The notes beneath the pieces were generated by a model. That model was not told the DNA's origin. It did no database searches and saw only the letters and a list, made by a program, of their open reading frames with translations. This document shows positions 24,697 to 33,743 of a stretch of DNA of 64,000 nucleotides, one piece after another (positions within the stretch are counted from its first letter, which is position 1; every line of letters starts with the position of its first letter). The position numbers were made by a program, and so were the translations under genes. Source of the stretch: JBBROS01 sp965217935 (lineage in GTDB: Bacteria > Pseudomonadota > Alphaproteobacteria > Acetobacterales > Acetobacteraceae); contig OZ244581.1 of the NCBI GenBank assembly GCA_965217935.1, forward strand, positions 2,046,001-2,110,000, in the 5' to 3' direction.

Positions 24697-24957
24697 GAGC
24701 GCCAACGCGCTGGCCGAGACCATCAATGACCTGTTCAAAGCGGAGGCGATCCACCGGCGTGGCCCGTGGCGCAGCATGGAGGCGGTCGAGTGCGCCCTCT
24801 TGGAGTGGGTGGACTGGTTCAACACCGACGCCTGCTGGAGCCAATCGGAACCGTACCGCCCGCCGAGGCCAAAGCGCGCCGCCATGCCCAGGCCAAGGCA
24901 CAAGCCCTGGCCGCCCGACCCAACCCAAACAGCCGCCGGGAAACCCGGGGCGGTTCA
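24697..24957 (+). pseudogene. IS3-family orfB C-terminal part
   Basis: After the IS110 insert the IS3 integrase resumes with NALAETINDLFKAEAIHRRG (catalytic Glu region) and PWRSMEAVECALLEWVDWFN, then shifts frame near the end (LLEPIGTVPPAEAKARRHAQ in the neighbouring frame). The right terminal repeat closes the element at 24957. Confidence 0.8.
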
Positions 24958-25040
24958 ACCCCAAGCTTGACAGCGCCCTGTAAAGACGTTCGGGTGACCC
25001 TAATCAGGACAATCCATACCCACAATAGGTTGAGCAGTTG

Positions 25041-25874
25041 CTATTTTACTGCTCCCATCGTCAATCCACGAGCGATGTATTTATGTACGATGATCCCTCC
25101 AATGATCACCGGCGCGCAAACCAGCGTAGCGCTCGCCATCACCTTAGGCCATGGTATGACGTAGCCTCCAAGGTATGAGAGCGCCACGGTCGATGCTGGC
25201 CGCGCGTTCGGCCCTGGCGTCAGGATGAACGCATAAAGCATGTCGTTCCAAGCGAAGATGCCTGACAGGATCGCCGAGACGGCAATGCCTGGTTTCACCA
25301 GCGGCAGCGCGATTTGCAGGAAAATGCCGATCCGGCTTAGCCCGTCGAGCTGTGCCGCTTCCTCCAGAGCGACAGGCACCGCGCTGAACTGGTCCACCAT
25401 CAGCCAGACGATCAGCGGCACGATGAAAACCTGGTAAACCAGGATCAGCACGATCGGGCTATTGATCAGATGCAGCTTTGAGGCAGTGAGATAGAACGGG
25501 ATGACCACCACGACCGGCGCCAGCATCCAATTCGTCACGTACCAGAACCATACGTCCTTGCGCCCGCGAAACCGGTAGCGCGCGATCCCATAGGCCGCCG
25601 GCGCGCCCACCAGCAACCCAAGAGCCACCGAAGCAACCACGACGATCAACGAATTCAGCAATGTCGTCAGCACGTTCGAGTTCTGGATCGCATCGGCGTA
25701 GGCCGCCAACGTCGGCGTCCAGATCCAGCGCGGCGGAATGGCGAACAGCTCCGCCTCAGTCTTGAGCGATCCGGCAACCATCCAGTAGACCGGAAACAGG
25801 ATCACGACCAACGTCGCCAGCAGCGACAACCCGTGCACGACCCGCAGCGCCCCGGCGCGCACGTCAGCCATCAT
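25041..25874 (-). CDS. Carbohydrate ABC transporter permease, MalG-type
   Basis: Inner-membrane permease of a CUT1 sugar importer, 277 residues with six membrane segments (LSLLATLVVILFPVYWMVAG first). The EAA loop that contacts the ATPase is EEAAQLDGLSRIGIFLQIAL near residue 190. The start at 25874 overlaps the stop of the preceding permease (ATGA); a second ATG follows at once at 25871. A long frame further upstream is a shadow of the neighbour. Third gene of a minus-strand run binding protein, permease, permease; its ATPase is encoded divergently at 28287. It is the last gene before the IS3 element. Confidence 0.9.
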   Translation of the reverse strand: MMADVRAGALRVVHGLSLLATLVVILFPVYWMVAGSLKTEAELFAIPPRWIWTPTLAAYADAIQNSNVLTTLLNSLIVVVASVALGLLVGAPAAYGIARYRFRGRKDVWFWYVTNWMLAPVVVVIPFYLTASKLHLINSPIVLILVYQVFIVPLIVWLMVDQFSAVPVALEEAAQLDGLSRIGIFLQIALPLVKPGIAVSAILSGIFAWNDMLYAFILTPGPNARPASTVALSYLGGYVIPWPKVMASATLVCAPVIIGGIIVHKYIARGLTMGAVK

Positions 25875-26791
25875 TCCATCTCCCGATAGAACAAGCGGAT
25901 GTAAACCCGGGCCAGGATGATCGACAGCACCAGCATCAGGATCGATTCCGCCGAAGCAAGCCCGATATCGAACCCGCGGAACGCCATCCGTTCGATCTGG
26001 ATGATCGCCGTCTCGGTTGCCGTGCCCGGCCCGCCGCGGCCGATCGAGTAGATCATGTCGAACGCCTTGATCGTGAACGCGGTTTGGAACACCAGCGCCG
26101 CAGTGACGCCGGGCCACATGAATGGCAACTGTATGTCGCGGAAGCGCGGCCACCATCGCTCCGTCTCCAGCAGAGCCGCCTCGTCGATGTCTGTCGGCAC
26201 CGTGGACAGCGCCGCCGACAGCACGAGCGCCACGAAGGGGGTCCACTCCCAGATTTGCACGATGATGACGGTGCCGAATGCGGACGCTGGGCGGCCCAGC
26301 CAATCGAGCTGCGGCAATCCTGTAATGTCGAGCAAGTGGTTAATGATGCCGAGCTGCTCATTGAACATGAGCTGTGTAAGCAGCCCGACCACCGAGGGCG
26401 TGATCGCGATCGGGATCACCAGGCAGATCTGCAGCAGCCGGCGCAGCAGCTTGAAATGAACGCTGTCGAGCGCCAACGCGATCATCATGCCGAGCAGAAG
26501 CTGGATCGGCAGCGTGACCGCGACCAGCAGCAGCGTGCGCAGCACGGAGCCTTGAAAGTCGCTCGACGTGAACGCGCGCCCGTAATTTGCAAGGCCATTC
26601 CACGTCGGCGGCCCCATGCCCATCACCCACGACTGCAAGGACGCCACCGCAGTGTAGAACGTCGGATACAACCCGACTGCCAGCAACAAGGCGACCGAGG
26701 GCGTGATGAAGAACCAGGGTTCCAGGGCCTCGCGCCAGGTTCGCGCGGCTGCGGGCGCCGGAGGCGGGCGGTCGTCAGCCAAGCCGCTCAT
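25871..26791 (-). CDS. Carbohydrate ABC transporter permease, MalF-type
   Basis: Inner-membrane CUT1 permease of 306 residues. The N-terminal cytoplasmic part is Pro/Ala-rich (RPPPAPAAARTWREALEPW), then FFITPSVALLLAVGLYPTFY begins the first of six membrane segments. The coupling loop is DIDEAALLETERWWPRFRDI near residue 205. Gene order and overlap with the MalG-type gene show the two form the transmembrane pair. The binding-protein gene ends 24 bp upstream. Confidence 0.9.
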   Translation of the reverse strand: MSGLADDRPPPAPAAARTWREALEPWFFITPSVALLLAVGLYPTFYTAVASLQSWVMGMGPPTWNGLANYGRAFTSSDFQGSVLRTLLLVAVTLPIQLLLGMMIALALDSVHFKLLRRLLQICLVIPIAITPSVVGLLTQLMFNEQLGIINHLLDITGLPQLDWLGRPASAFGTVIIVQIWEWTPFVALVLSAALSTVPTDIDEAALLETERWWPRFRDIQLPFMWPGVTAALVFQTAFTIKAFDMIYSIGRGGPGTATETAIIQIERMAFRGFDIGLASAESILMLVLSIILARVYIRLFYREME

Positions 26792-26815
26792 CGGACCGTC
26801 CGCGCCGCTGCCCTG

Positions 26816-28171
26816 CTACTTATAGAGTTGCATCGCCTGCTGCGGGTTGTTGGTCTTCGACCAGCAGCTCGACGAGTTCATGTAGTTGCCCAGCTCCGTC
26901 GCCATGCTGTCCAGCCCGGCCTTGACCTGCACCTGCGCCAATTCAATCCGCGAGCCCCAGTCCGACACGATGTCGGAGAACCGCGGGTAGCACGCCATCT
27001 GCGGGCGCCAATCCGGCACGGTCGCGTTGCGCCAGGTCTCGACCATCGGGGCCAGGTTGGGGAACTTGGCCTGGATCGCCGGGTCGGTGTCGGCCGATTC
27101 CCGCGCCACCACGGCGCCGCCCTCGATCAGCGGCTTGGCCATCGCCTTCGACGTCAGCCACTGGATGAACAGATACGCTGCATCCTGGTGCTTCTTGTCC
27201 ACCTGCGCGCTCACCATATACGAGAACCCGCCGAACGCCGAGTACGCCCCATCCGGCCCTTTAGGCTCCGGCGCAATGCCGAGTTCGGATGCGACCGGCG
27301 AGCTGCTCAAGGTTTGGTAGAACGCCGACCATTCGGTGATCATCGCCACCCGCTTCTGCGCGAACATCTGCACCACCTGCGAGTGGTCGTCGGAAACGAT
27401 GCCGCCCGGCATGTTCGCGAGCAGGGATTGGCGGAACTCGATGCCGGCCAACGACTTCGGGTCGTTGACCATGATCTTCTTGTCCGCGATGCTCAGGAAG
27501 GCCCCGCCCCAAGGCCACAGAAAGCGCGCGAACGCGTCCGCCGTCTGCGTCTCGCCTCGTGCGGACTGAAGCGCATAGCCATAGACACTCTTGTCCTTGT
27601 CGGTCAGCTTCGGCGCGTACGTCTTCGCCAGGTCCTCCCAGGTCTTGGGCGGCCCATCGAACCCCGCGGCCTTCAACATCGACTTGTTGTAATACAGCAG
27701 CCCGGCATACGAATCGAACGGCAGGCCATACAGCTTCTTGTCGAGCGTGAAGCTTGCCAGCCAAACCGGGAAGAAGTCCTTCAGGTCAAGCTCCGGGTCG
27801 GCCAGTGCGCTGTTGCCGGTAAACTGGTCGAGCGGCAGCACCCAACCCGGATCGGCGAAGTTCACCGGCCAAACGACGTCGGATAAGATGGCGTCGAACT
27901 GCTGGCTGTCGGAGACGAAGTTCAGCGTCTCCTCCTTCAGCGTGCTCTCGTAAGGGAAGATGTTCCAGTTCACCGTGATGCCGGTCGCCTTCTCGAACTG
28001 CGGCGTCAGTTGCTGTGCCGCCTTGTAGCTGGGACGGTCGAGCCCGACCACGGTGATGCTGGTTCCCTTGTAAGGCTTGGCCGCCTCGCTCAATGACCAG
28101 GCGTGCCCCCGGTGCGCGCCCTGTAACAGGATGGCGGCGGCCGCGACGGCAACCATCGACAGCTTTCTCAT
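26816..28171 (-). CDS. Extracellular solute-binding protein, family 1
   Basis: Periplasmic receptor that hands a sugar or polyol to the two permeases encoded downstream. 451 residues with a signal peptide (MRKLSMVAVAAAAILLQGAHRGHA) and a family-1 body: ITVVGLDRPSYKAAQQLTPQ, ITVNWNIFPYESTLKEETLN, GLPFDSYAGLLYYNKSMLKA and YMVSAQVDKKHQDAAYLFIQ. The C-terminus (NYMNSSSCWSKTNNPQQAMQ) has the pattern seen in polyol receptors, though the ligand is not certain. Its start faces the ATPase gene across 115 bp, so both arms of the system share one divergent control region. Confidence 0.9.
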   Translation of the reverse strand: MRKLSMVAVAAAAILLQGAHRGHAWSLSEAAKPYKGTSITVVGLDRPSYKAAQQLTPQFEKATGITVNWNIFPYESTLKEETLNFVSDSQQFDAILSDVVWPVNFADPGWVLPLDQFTGNSALADPELDLKDFFPVWLASFTLDKKLYGLPFDSYAGLLYYNKSMLKAAGFDGPPKTWEDLAKTYAPKLTDKDKSVYGYALQSARGETQTADAFARFLWPWGGAFLSIADKKIMVNDPKSLAGIEFRQSLLANMPGGIVSDDHSQVVQMFAQKRVAMITEWSAFYQTLSSSPVASELGIAPEPKGPDGAYSAFGGFSYMVSAQVDKKHQDAAYLFIQWLTSKAMAKPLIEGGAVVARESADTDPAIQAKFPNLAPMVETWRNATVPDWRPQMACYPRFSDIVSDWGSRIELAQVQVKAGLDSMATELGNYMNSSSCWSKTNNPQQAMQLYK

Positions 28172-28254
28172 GTTCCCTCCGAATCTTGCCCATCATCCGC
28201 AGGCATTGTCCTTCTCAACGTTCCCCTGTACATGGCAACGACATAAAGTGTCAA

Positions 28255-28266
28255 CGGAACGTTCCG
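28255..28266. promoter_or_regulatory. Palindrome in the divergent sugar-importer control region
   Basis: CGGAACGTTCCG is a perfect 12-bp palindrome 20 bp upstream of the ATPase start and 84 bp from the binding-protein start. A half site AACGTTCCC is at about 28217. It is a candidate operator for a LacI- or GntR-type sugar regulator, none of which is encoded in the window. Confidence 0.4.
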
Positions 28267-28286
28267 GCGGGCCGAAGGGAGGGACG

Positions 28287-29411
28287 ATGGCGGAAGTCGG
28301 CATCGAACGGCTGCACAAGGCGTTCGGCGACTTGCCAGTGCTGAACGACATCTCCATGCAGATCCGCCACGGCGAATTCATGGTGTTCGTCGGCCCCTCC
28401 GGCTGCGGCAAGAGCACCTTGCTGCGCAGCATCGCCGGGCTGGAGCGGCCGACATCTGGGCGGATCAGAATCGAGGGCGAGGACGTCACCAACTGGCCGC
28501 CTGCCCGGCGCGGCGTGTCGATGGTGTTCCAAACGTATGCGCTCTACCCGCACATGACGGTGCGGCAAAACATCGCGTTCGGCTTGAAGGTTGCCAAGAC
28601 GCCCGCCGCCGACATCGATGCCCAGGTGCGCGAGGCTGCCGGCATCCTGCAGATCGAGCCGCTGCTCGACCGCCGCCCGCGCGAACTCTCGGGCGGCCAG
28701 CGGCAGCGCGTCGCGATCGGCCGCTCCATCGTGCGCCAGCCGAAGGCGTTCCTGTTCGACGAGCCGCTCTCCAATCTCGACGCCGAACTGCGCGTGCAGA
28801 TGCGGGTCGAGCTGGTTGGGCTGCATGAGCGGCTGGGCGCCACCATGATCTACGTCACCCATGACCAGATCGAAGCCATGACGATGGCCGACCGCATCGC
28901 CGTTCTGAACCGCGGCCGGATCGAGCAGATCGGCGCGCCGTTGGAGCTTTACCGCAGGCCGCGAAACATGTTCGTCGCCGGCTTCATCGGCTCGCCGCGC
29001 ATGAACATGATGCCTGCCGAGGTTGCCGCGACCGGTCCCGGCGGCATGACCGTCTCGCTCTCCGGCGGCGCCCGGCTCGTGGTCCCGGTTGAACCCGGCG
29101 GCGTCCAAGCCGGCGACACCCTTACCCTCGGCATGCGCCCGGAGCATCTCGGCATCGGCGAGACGCCCGGCAGGCCGCCCGACATCCTGTTGCCGGGACG
29201 CACGCAACTGGTGGAGCATCTCGGCGGCGAGATCCTCGCCCACGTCTTGCTCGCCGACGGCACGGCGCTCGACGTCAAGGCGCCGGGCCACGACGAGGTG
29301 CAACGCTCGGCCGAGGTGCAGGTCGGCGTGCGCGGCGCGCTCTCGTTCCTGTTCGATGGCAAAGGCGACTGCCTGCCTTTCTTGCAGGCGCACGCGAGAG
29401 AGGCATTATAG
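28287..29411 (+). CDS. Carbohydrate ABC transporter ATPase, UgpC/MalK-type
   Basis: Cytoplasmic CUT1 ATPase of 374 residues. Walker A is VFVGPSGCGKSTLLRSIAGL, Q-loop MVFQTYALYPHMTV, signature RELSGGQRQRVAIGRS, Walker B FLFDEPLSNLDAELR, H-loop YVTHDQIEAMTMADR. The C-terminal TOBE/MalK-like regulatory domain follows (LTLGMRPEHLGIGE near residue 285). ATG at 28287 has GAAGGGAGG upstream; a longer frame reaching back to 28077 overlaps the divergent promoter and is rejected. It faces and serves the binding protein and permeases at 25041-28171. Confidence 0.92.
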   Translation: MAEVGIERLHKAFGDLPVLNDISMQIRHGEFMVFVGPSGCGKSTLLRSIAGLERPTSGRIRIEGEDVTNWPPARRGVSMVFQTYALYPHMTVRQNIAFGLKVAKTPAADIDAQVREAAGILQIEPLLDRRPRELSGGQRQRVAIGRSIVRQPKAFLFDEPLSNLDAELRVQMRVELVGLHERLGATMIYVTHDQIEAMTMADRIAVLNRGRIEQIGAPLELYRRPRNMFVAGFIGSPRMNMMPAEVAATGPGGMTVSLSGGARLVVPVEPGGVQAGDTLTLGMRPEHLGIGETPGRPPDILLPGRTQLVEHLGGEILAHVLLADGTALDVKAPGHDEVQRSAEVQVGVRGALSFLFDGKGDCLPFLQAHAREAL

Positions 29412-30227
29412 GCGACCCCCGGTTAGGCTGGCGCGGCGCCGGCCAGGCGTGCCTGCTGCGCCCGGCCTGTTTGTGTTCTTCTTTCGCGGCCTTCAGTTGC
29501 GCGCGCGTGTAGGCCAGCGCGTGCTCGGCGAGGTCGCGGCCGTCGTCCCAAAGGTTGCGCCAGATGCCAAGGATGCCTTCGGGCGGCTGGCTCACGACGC
29601 GGGAGGAGAAGGGTCGACGGTGATCGGCCCCTGGCCGTTGGCCTTCGCCAAGGCGCGGAACACGCCCGCGAGGTCGATCGGGCCTGAACCCAGGTAGCCG
29701 CGATGCGAGTCGCCGGCGTGGAAATAGCCGAGCAGGCCGCCGGTCTCGATGATCGCTTGTTGGATGTCGGATTCCTCGATGTTCATGTGATACGCGTCGA
29801 GGTGGATCTTGACGTTCGGGGCTCCGATGCGCCGGCACATCTCCACGCCTTGCGAGGCGGTGTTGAGGACGTTGGATTCGTAGCGGTTGACCACTTCGAG
29901 GCCGAGCGTGATGCCGCTCCGGGCAGCGATGGCGGCGACTTGCTGCAACGCCTCGACGGAGCGCTTCACGCCCTCGGGGGCGGCCGGCATGGCGTATTTC
30001 TGAAATGCGGGTTCCAGGATGCCGCAGACGTGAGTCGCGCCGGCGTCGTGCGCCATCGCGGCCGCCTGTTCGAGTTGCGCCTGGCCGCGGCGTTGCTTGT
30101 CCCCGGGTCGAGCGCCGGAGCCTCGATCAGGTCGAAGCCGGCCTCGGAGGTATTGGCGATGGCACGGGCGCACTCGTCGCGGCTCCAACCCTTCTCCCAG
30201 ACCAGCGCATAGACCCAACTTGTTCAC
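29412..30227 (-). pseudogene. Ketose 3-epimerase / sugar-phosphate isomerase-like gene, wrecked
   Basis: A TIM-barrel sugar epimerase of the D-psicose/D-tagatose 3-epimerase type, in pieces. GTG at 30227, with a strong AGGAGGG site and overlapping the permease stop (GTGA), gives MNKLG. One base out of frame, YALVWEKGWSRDECARAIAN and TSEAGFDLIEAPALDPG follow. Then some 40 codons are missing, and in the first frame AMAHDAGATHVCGILEPAFQ, GITLGLEVVNRYESNVLNTA and APNVKIHLDAYHMNIEESDI resume. A final shift near 29610 moves SSRVVSQPPEGILGIWRNLW to another frame. At least two frameshifts and a deletion: non-functional. It was the last gene of the pentitol transport operon. Confidence 0.85.
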
Positions 30228-31231
30228 GTCGTCCCTCCTTTGCGTCGACGGCCCCACAGCGAGCGCAGCGCCATCACCAGCAGCAGGAAGCCGCCCCAGA
30301 GTGCGGTGGCAAGATGCTGGTCGGCGCCGAGCAGGTTCAGGCCCGACGCGATGACCTGCAGGATCACGAGCGCTATCGCCACCGGCAGCACGCGTCCGAA
30401 GCCGCCGAACGGGTCGACCCGGCCCAGGAAGCAGGCCAGCACCGTAATCAGCAGGTAAGACTCGCCGTGGCCGACGCGGACCGAATTGAACCGGGCCAGC
30501 ATGACGATGCCGGCGAGGCCGCACATCAGGCCGGAGAGCGTGTAGATGAGGACCAGGATGCGCCGGGTCGGCACGCCGGAAAAGCGGGTCGCTTCCAGGT
30601 TGGAGCCGATCAGCCGGGTCGAGAAGCCGAGCCGGGTGCGTTGCATGACGACGTGCCACAGCAGGACGGCGGCGGCGAAGACGATGACCGGCGACGGGAT
30701 GCCGAGCACGGCGCCTTGCCCGATTGCCTGCACGCTGCCCGGCATGCCGGAGATGTCGCCGCCGCGGGTGAGGAACTCGCCCAGGCCGCGCACGAAGATC
30801 ATCATGGACAGGGAGACGAGGATCGGGTGCGCGCCGGTCCAGGCGATGATAATGCCCATCACCCATCCCGCCAGCGCCCCTGTGGCGAGCGCGGCCAGGA
30901 TGCCAACAGCGATGAACAGCGGCCCGGCCTCGGCGTTGCCGTGGGCTTGAAGCACGGCGGCCATGGCAAGGCCGGCCAGGTTGGCGGTGAAGGTGATGGC
31001 GAGGTTGAACCCGCCCGAGATGATCGGCATCAGCATCGCCAGGCTGAGCAAACCTAGTTCCGGGAGCTGGAAGGCGATCGAGGTGAAGGTGCTGGCGGAG
31101 AGGAAGTGGTCCGCCGCCACGCCGAAGGCGGCGACGACCACGATCAGCAGCCCGAGCAGCCCAACGACGTCCGCATCGACACGGCGCCTTCGGGGCGGCT
31201 GCTTGACGCCGGGCAGGGCATGGGCGGACAT
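30224..31231 (-). CDS. Ribose-type ABC transporter permease (RbsC-like), second
   Basis: Inner-membrane CUT2 permease of 335 residues, about ten hydrophobic segments, starting after a basic stretch PPRRRRVDADVV. Family features include MPIISGGFNLAITFTANLAG, a variant of the usual GGIDLSVG loop, and VGHGESYLLITVLACFLGRV. The GFNLAIT replacement of GIDLSVG is characteristic of one partner in heterodimeric CUT2 systems. The ATG at 31231 overlaps the first permease's stop by one base (TGATG). Longer frames upstream are shadows. Substrate inferred from neighbours as a pentitol or ketose. Confidence 0.87.
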   Translation of the reverse strand: MSAHALPGVKQPPRRRRVDADVVGLLGLLIVVVAAFGVAADHFLSASTFTSIAFQLPELGLLSLAMLMPIISGGFNLAITFTANLAGLAMAAVLQAHGNAEAGPLFIAVGILAALATGALAGWVMGIIIAWTGAHPILVSLSMMIFVRGLGEFLTRGGDISGMPGSVQAIGQGAVLGIPSPVIVFAAAVLLWHVVMQRTRLGFSTRLIGSNLEATRFSGVPTRRILVLIYTLSGLMCGLAGIVMLARFNSVRVGHGESYLLITVLACFLGRVDPFGGFGRVLPVAIALVILQVIASGLNLLGADQHLATALWGGFLLLVMALRSLWGRRRKGGTT

Positions 31232-32226
31232 CAGGCGTGCTGTCGCAGGGAGGGACGCCGCCAAGCGCCGATCAGCCGCCCGGCGCCCTCGCTCGAAAGG
31301 GTGATCGCGACCAGGATGATGGCGCCGATGATCATCTTGAACGCGTAAGGCGAGATGCCGACCAGGTTCAACCCGTTCTGCGTCAGCCCCACCAAGCTGA
31401 CGCCGAGCAGCACGCCCAGCACTGTCCCGCGACCGCCGCCGAGCCGCGCGCCCCCGAGAACCACGGCGGCAAGGACGTCGAGCTCCCGCCCGTAGAGCGC
31501 GTTGGGCACGACTTCCTGCGCGTAGTGGGCCTGCATCAGTCCGGCAATCCCCGCCATCAGGCCGAGCCAGCCGTAAGCGATATAGTGCATGGCCCCGATG
31601 TTGATCCCGATGCGGCGGGCGGCGTCCGGGTTGTCGCCCATGGCGTAAAGCTGCCGTCCGGTGCTGCTGCGGCGGAGCAGGAGCCAGGTGGCCGCGGCGC
31701 AGGCGAGCATGGCGAGCACGGGAAGGGTCAGTTCCGCAACGCCGCCGCCGGTGCGGACGCTGACGATCGCCACGCGCGTCACCAGCCAATCGGGCAGGTC
31801 GTAGATCGACACCCCGCCCGACCAGAACATCAGCAGGCCGAAAAACAGGTTGAAGGTGGCGATGGTCACGACGATGGAGACGATGCGGAGCCGGTAGATG
31901 AGGAAGGCGTTGAAGCAGCCGAGCAGCGCGCCGAATGCGCCGGCCAGCAGCAAGCCGAATGCCCAGTCGCCGCCGCCCAGGTAGGGCAAGGCGAGGGCCA
32001 CCACGTATTGCACGGCGGAGGCGGCGACGGCGAAGGAGATGTCGATGCCGCCGGCGACCAGCACGACCAGCAGGCCGACGCCGAAGATGACGTTGACGGC
32101 GCTGGCGTTGAGCAGATCGAACAGGTTCGGCAACGTGAAAAAGGCGGGGGCCAGCACGCTGAGTCCGGCGCTCATGGCCAGGATCACCAGCAGCAGCCAG
32201 CGTTCGGTGCTGCCGACGCTACGCAT
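31231..32226 (-). CDS. Ribose-type ABC transporter permease (RbsC-like), first
   Basis: Inner-membrane CUT2 permease of 331 residues. After the first segment (WLLLVILAMSAGLSVLAPAF), LVVLVAGGIDISFAVAASAV carries the family GIDxS loop near residue 60. QLYAMGDNPDAARRIGINIG is the typical cytoplasmic coupling region near residue 200, and LDVLAAVVLGGARLGGGRGT follows. The start at 32226 overlaps the RbsA-like ATPase stop by eight bases. Two different permeases in tandem imply a heterodimeric channel. Confidence 0.88.
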   Translation of the reverse strand: MRSVGSTERWLLLVILAMSAGLSVLAPAFFTLPNLFDLLNASAVNVIFGVGLLVVLVAGGIDISFAVAASAVQYVVALALPYLGGGDWAFGLLLAGAFGALLGCFNAFLIYRLRIVSIVVTIATFNLFFGLLMFWSGGVSIYDLPDWLVTRVAIVSVRTGGGVAELTLPVLAMLACAAATWLLLRRSSTGRQLYAMGDNPDAARRIGINIGAMHYIAYGWLGLMAGIAGLMQAHYAQEVVPNALYGRELDVLAAVVLGGARLGGGRGTVLGVLLGVSLVGLTQNGLNLVGISPYAFKMIIGAIILVAITLSSEGAGRLIGAWRRPSLRQHA

Positions 32227-33730
32227 GGACGGCCCGCTCGATGGCATCGACCGAGGCCGCGCCGGGGCGGTACTCGGCGATGATGCGGCCATCCTGCATG
32301 TGCAGCACGCGGCTTGCGTTGAAGTACGCCTCGCTGACCTCGTCGGAGATGAGCAGGATCGCCACCCCGGCCTCCGCCAGGCGGCGGATGATGGCGAAGA
32401 TGCCGGCCCGCGCGCCGACATCGACGCCGACCGTGGGCGAATCGAGGATGAGCAGGCGGGGGTTCGTCGCCAGCCACTTGGCGAGCGCCACCCGCTGCTG
32501 GTTCCCGCCGGAGAGGGTGGAAACGGGGTCCTCTGGCTGGCCTACCTTGATGTCGAGCTCGGCGATCCAGCGGCGGGCGAGGGCATCCCGCTTCCTGGGG
32601 GAGAGCAGCGGGGCCGGGCCGAGCAGGCGATCGAGCACGGCCACCACGGCGTTGTCGGCAATCGGCTGGGGCTGCACCAGGCCGAGTGCCAGGCGGTCCT
32701 CCGAGACGTAGGCGACGCCGGCGGCGATCGCATCGCGGTTGCTGCGGAAACGCACCGGGCGTCCGTCGAGCGTGATGCTCCCCTGCTCCGGCCGGGTCAT
32801 GCCGAACAGGCTCAATGCCAATTCGGTGCGGCCCGAGCCGAGCCGCCCGGTCAGGCCAACGATCTCGCCCGCGCGGATCGTGAACGATACGCCCGCGTAA
32901 TCCCCGGCGCGGGACAGGTTGTCGACGGCCAGCATGACAGGGGCGGCTCCGCTGTCTGGCGGGACCAGGGCGTGGTCGAACGTCCTGCCGGTCATCAGCT
33001 CCGTCAGGCGCGTCTGGGTCATGCCGGCGGTCGGGAACGTGCCGACATGACGCCCGTCGCGGAGCACGGTGACGCGGGTGCACACGTCCAGCACCTCCGC
33101 CAATCGGTGGCTGACGAAGACGACGGCGATGCCTTCGGCCGAGAGGCGGCGGACGACGCGGAGCAGCGCCTCGGTTTCGGCGTGACTGAGCGAGGCGGTT
33201 GGCTCATCCATGAAGACCAGGGAGGCGTGCGTCACCAGGGCGCGGGCGATGGCGACGATCTGCCTCTGGGCGATGGGCAAGGCGCGCACCGACGCGCTGA
33301 GGTCGAGGTCGACGCCGAGGCGTTCGAGGACGCCTGCGGCATCTCTCCTCAAGCTCGAGTAGTCGACCAGGCGCGGGCGTCCGCCGAGGTTGCGTTCGAA
33401 GCCGATATTCTCGGCAACCGACATTTCGGGAAACAAGGCGAGGTCTTGCCAGATCACCCGGATGCCGAGCTCGCGCGCGTGCGCGGGGTTGAGTCCCTCG
33501 ACCGGGCGGCCCCGGAACGTCATGACCGCGCCCGGCTCGGGACGATGGACGCCGCTGACGATCTTGATCAGCGTGCTCTTGCCGCTGCCGTTCTCGCCGG
33601 CGAGGCAAAGCACCTCGCCTGGCATGACTTCGAAGCGCACGCCGTCGAGGGCCTTCGCGCCGCCGAACTGCTTGGAGACGCGCTCGAGATGGAGGAGCGG
33701 CGGCTCGGAGCCGGGCGCGCCGAGATCCAT
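32219..33730 (-). CDS. Ribose-type ABC transporter ATPase (RbsA-like), double domain
   Basis: Cytoplasmic CUT2 ATPase of 503 residues with two nucleotide-binding domains. Domain 1: Walker A CLAGENGSGKSTLIKIVSGV near residue 45, signature-like LPIAQRQIVAIARAL, Walker B LVFMDEPTASLS. Domain 2: GLTGRLGSGRTELALSLFGM with a degenerate Walker A (Gly-Arg-Thr in place of Gly-Lys-Ser), as normal in this family, then STLSGGNQQRVALAKWLATN and LLILDSPTVGVDVGARA. The start at 33730 (MDLGAPGSEPPLLHLERVSK) leaves 13 bp to the binding-protein stop. All needed motifs are present. Confidence 0.92.
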   Translation of the reverse strand: MDLGAPGSEPPLLHLERVSKQFGGAKALDGVRFEVMPGEVLCLAGENGSGKSTLIKIVSGVHRPEPGAVMTFRGRPVEGLNPAHARELGIRVIWQDLALFPEMSVAENIGFERNLGGRPRLVDYSSLRRDAAGVLERLGVDLDLSASVRALPIAQRQIVAIARALVTHASLVFMDEPTASLSHAETEALLRVVRRLSAEGIAVVFVSHRLAEVLDVCTRVTVLRDGRHVGTFPTAGMTQTRLTELMTGRTFDHALVPPDSGAAPVMLAVDNLSRAGDYAGVSFTIRAGEIVGLTGRLGSGRTELALSLFGMTRPEQGSITLDGRPVRFRSNRDAIAAGVAYVSEDRLALGLVQPQPIADNAVVAVLDRLLGPAPLLSPRKRDALARRWIAELDIKVGQPEDPVSTLSGGNQQRVALAKWLATNPRLLILDSPTVGVDVGARAGIFAIIRRLAEAGVAILLISDEVSEAYFNASRVLHMQDGRIIAEYRPGAASVDAIERAVHA

Positions 33731-33743
33731 CCGCGGCCTGCCG

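Larger units (their letters stand above)
22649..24957 (+). mobile_element. IS3-family element interrupted by an IS110-family fragment
   Basis: Terminal repeats: left TGAACCGTCCCGGGTATGCC at 22649, and right, read on the other strand from 24957, TGAACCGCCCCGGGTTTCCC. Between them lie orfA, the N-terminal part of orfB, about 890 bp of IS110 transposase, then the C-terminal part of orfB. Flanking bases show no target duplication, so one flank has been rearranged. Confidence 0.78.
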
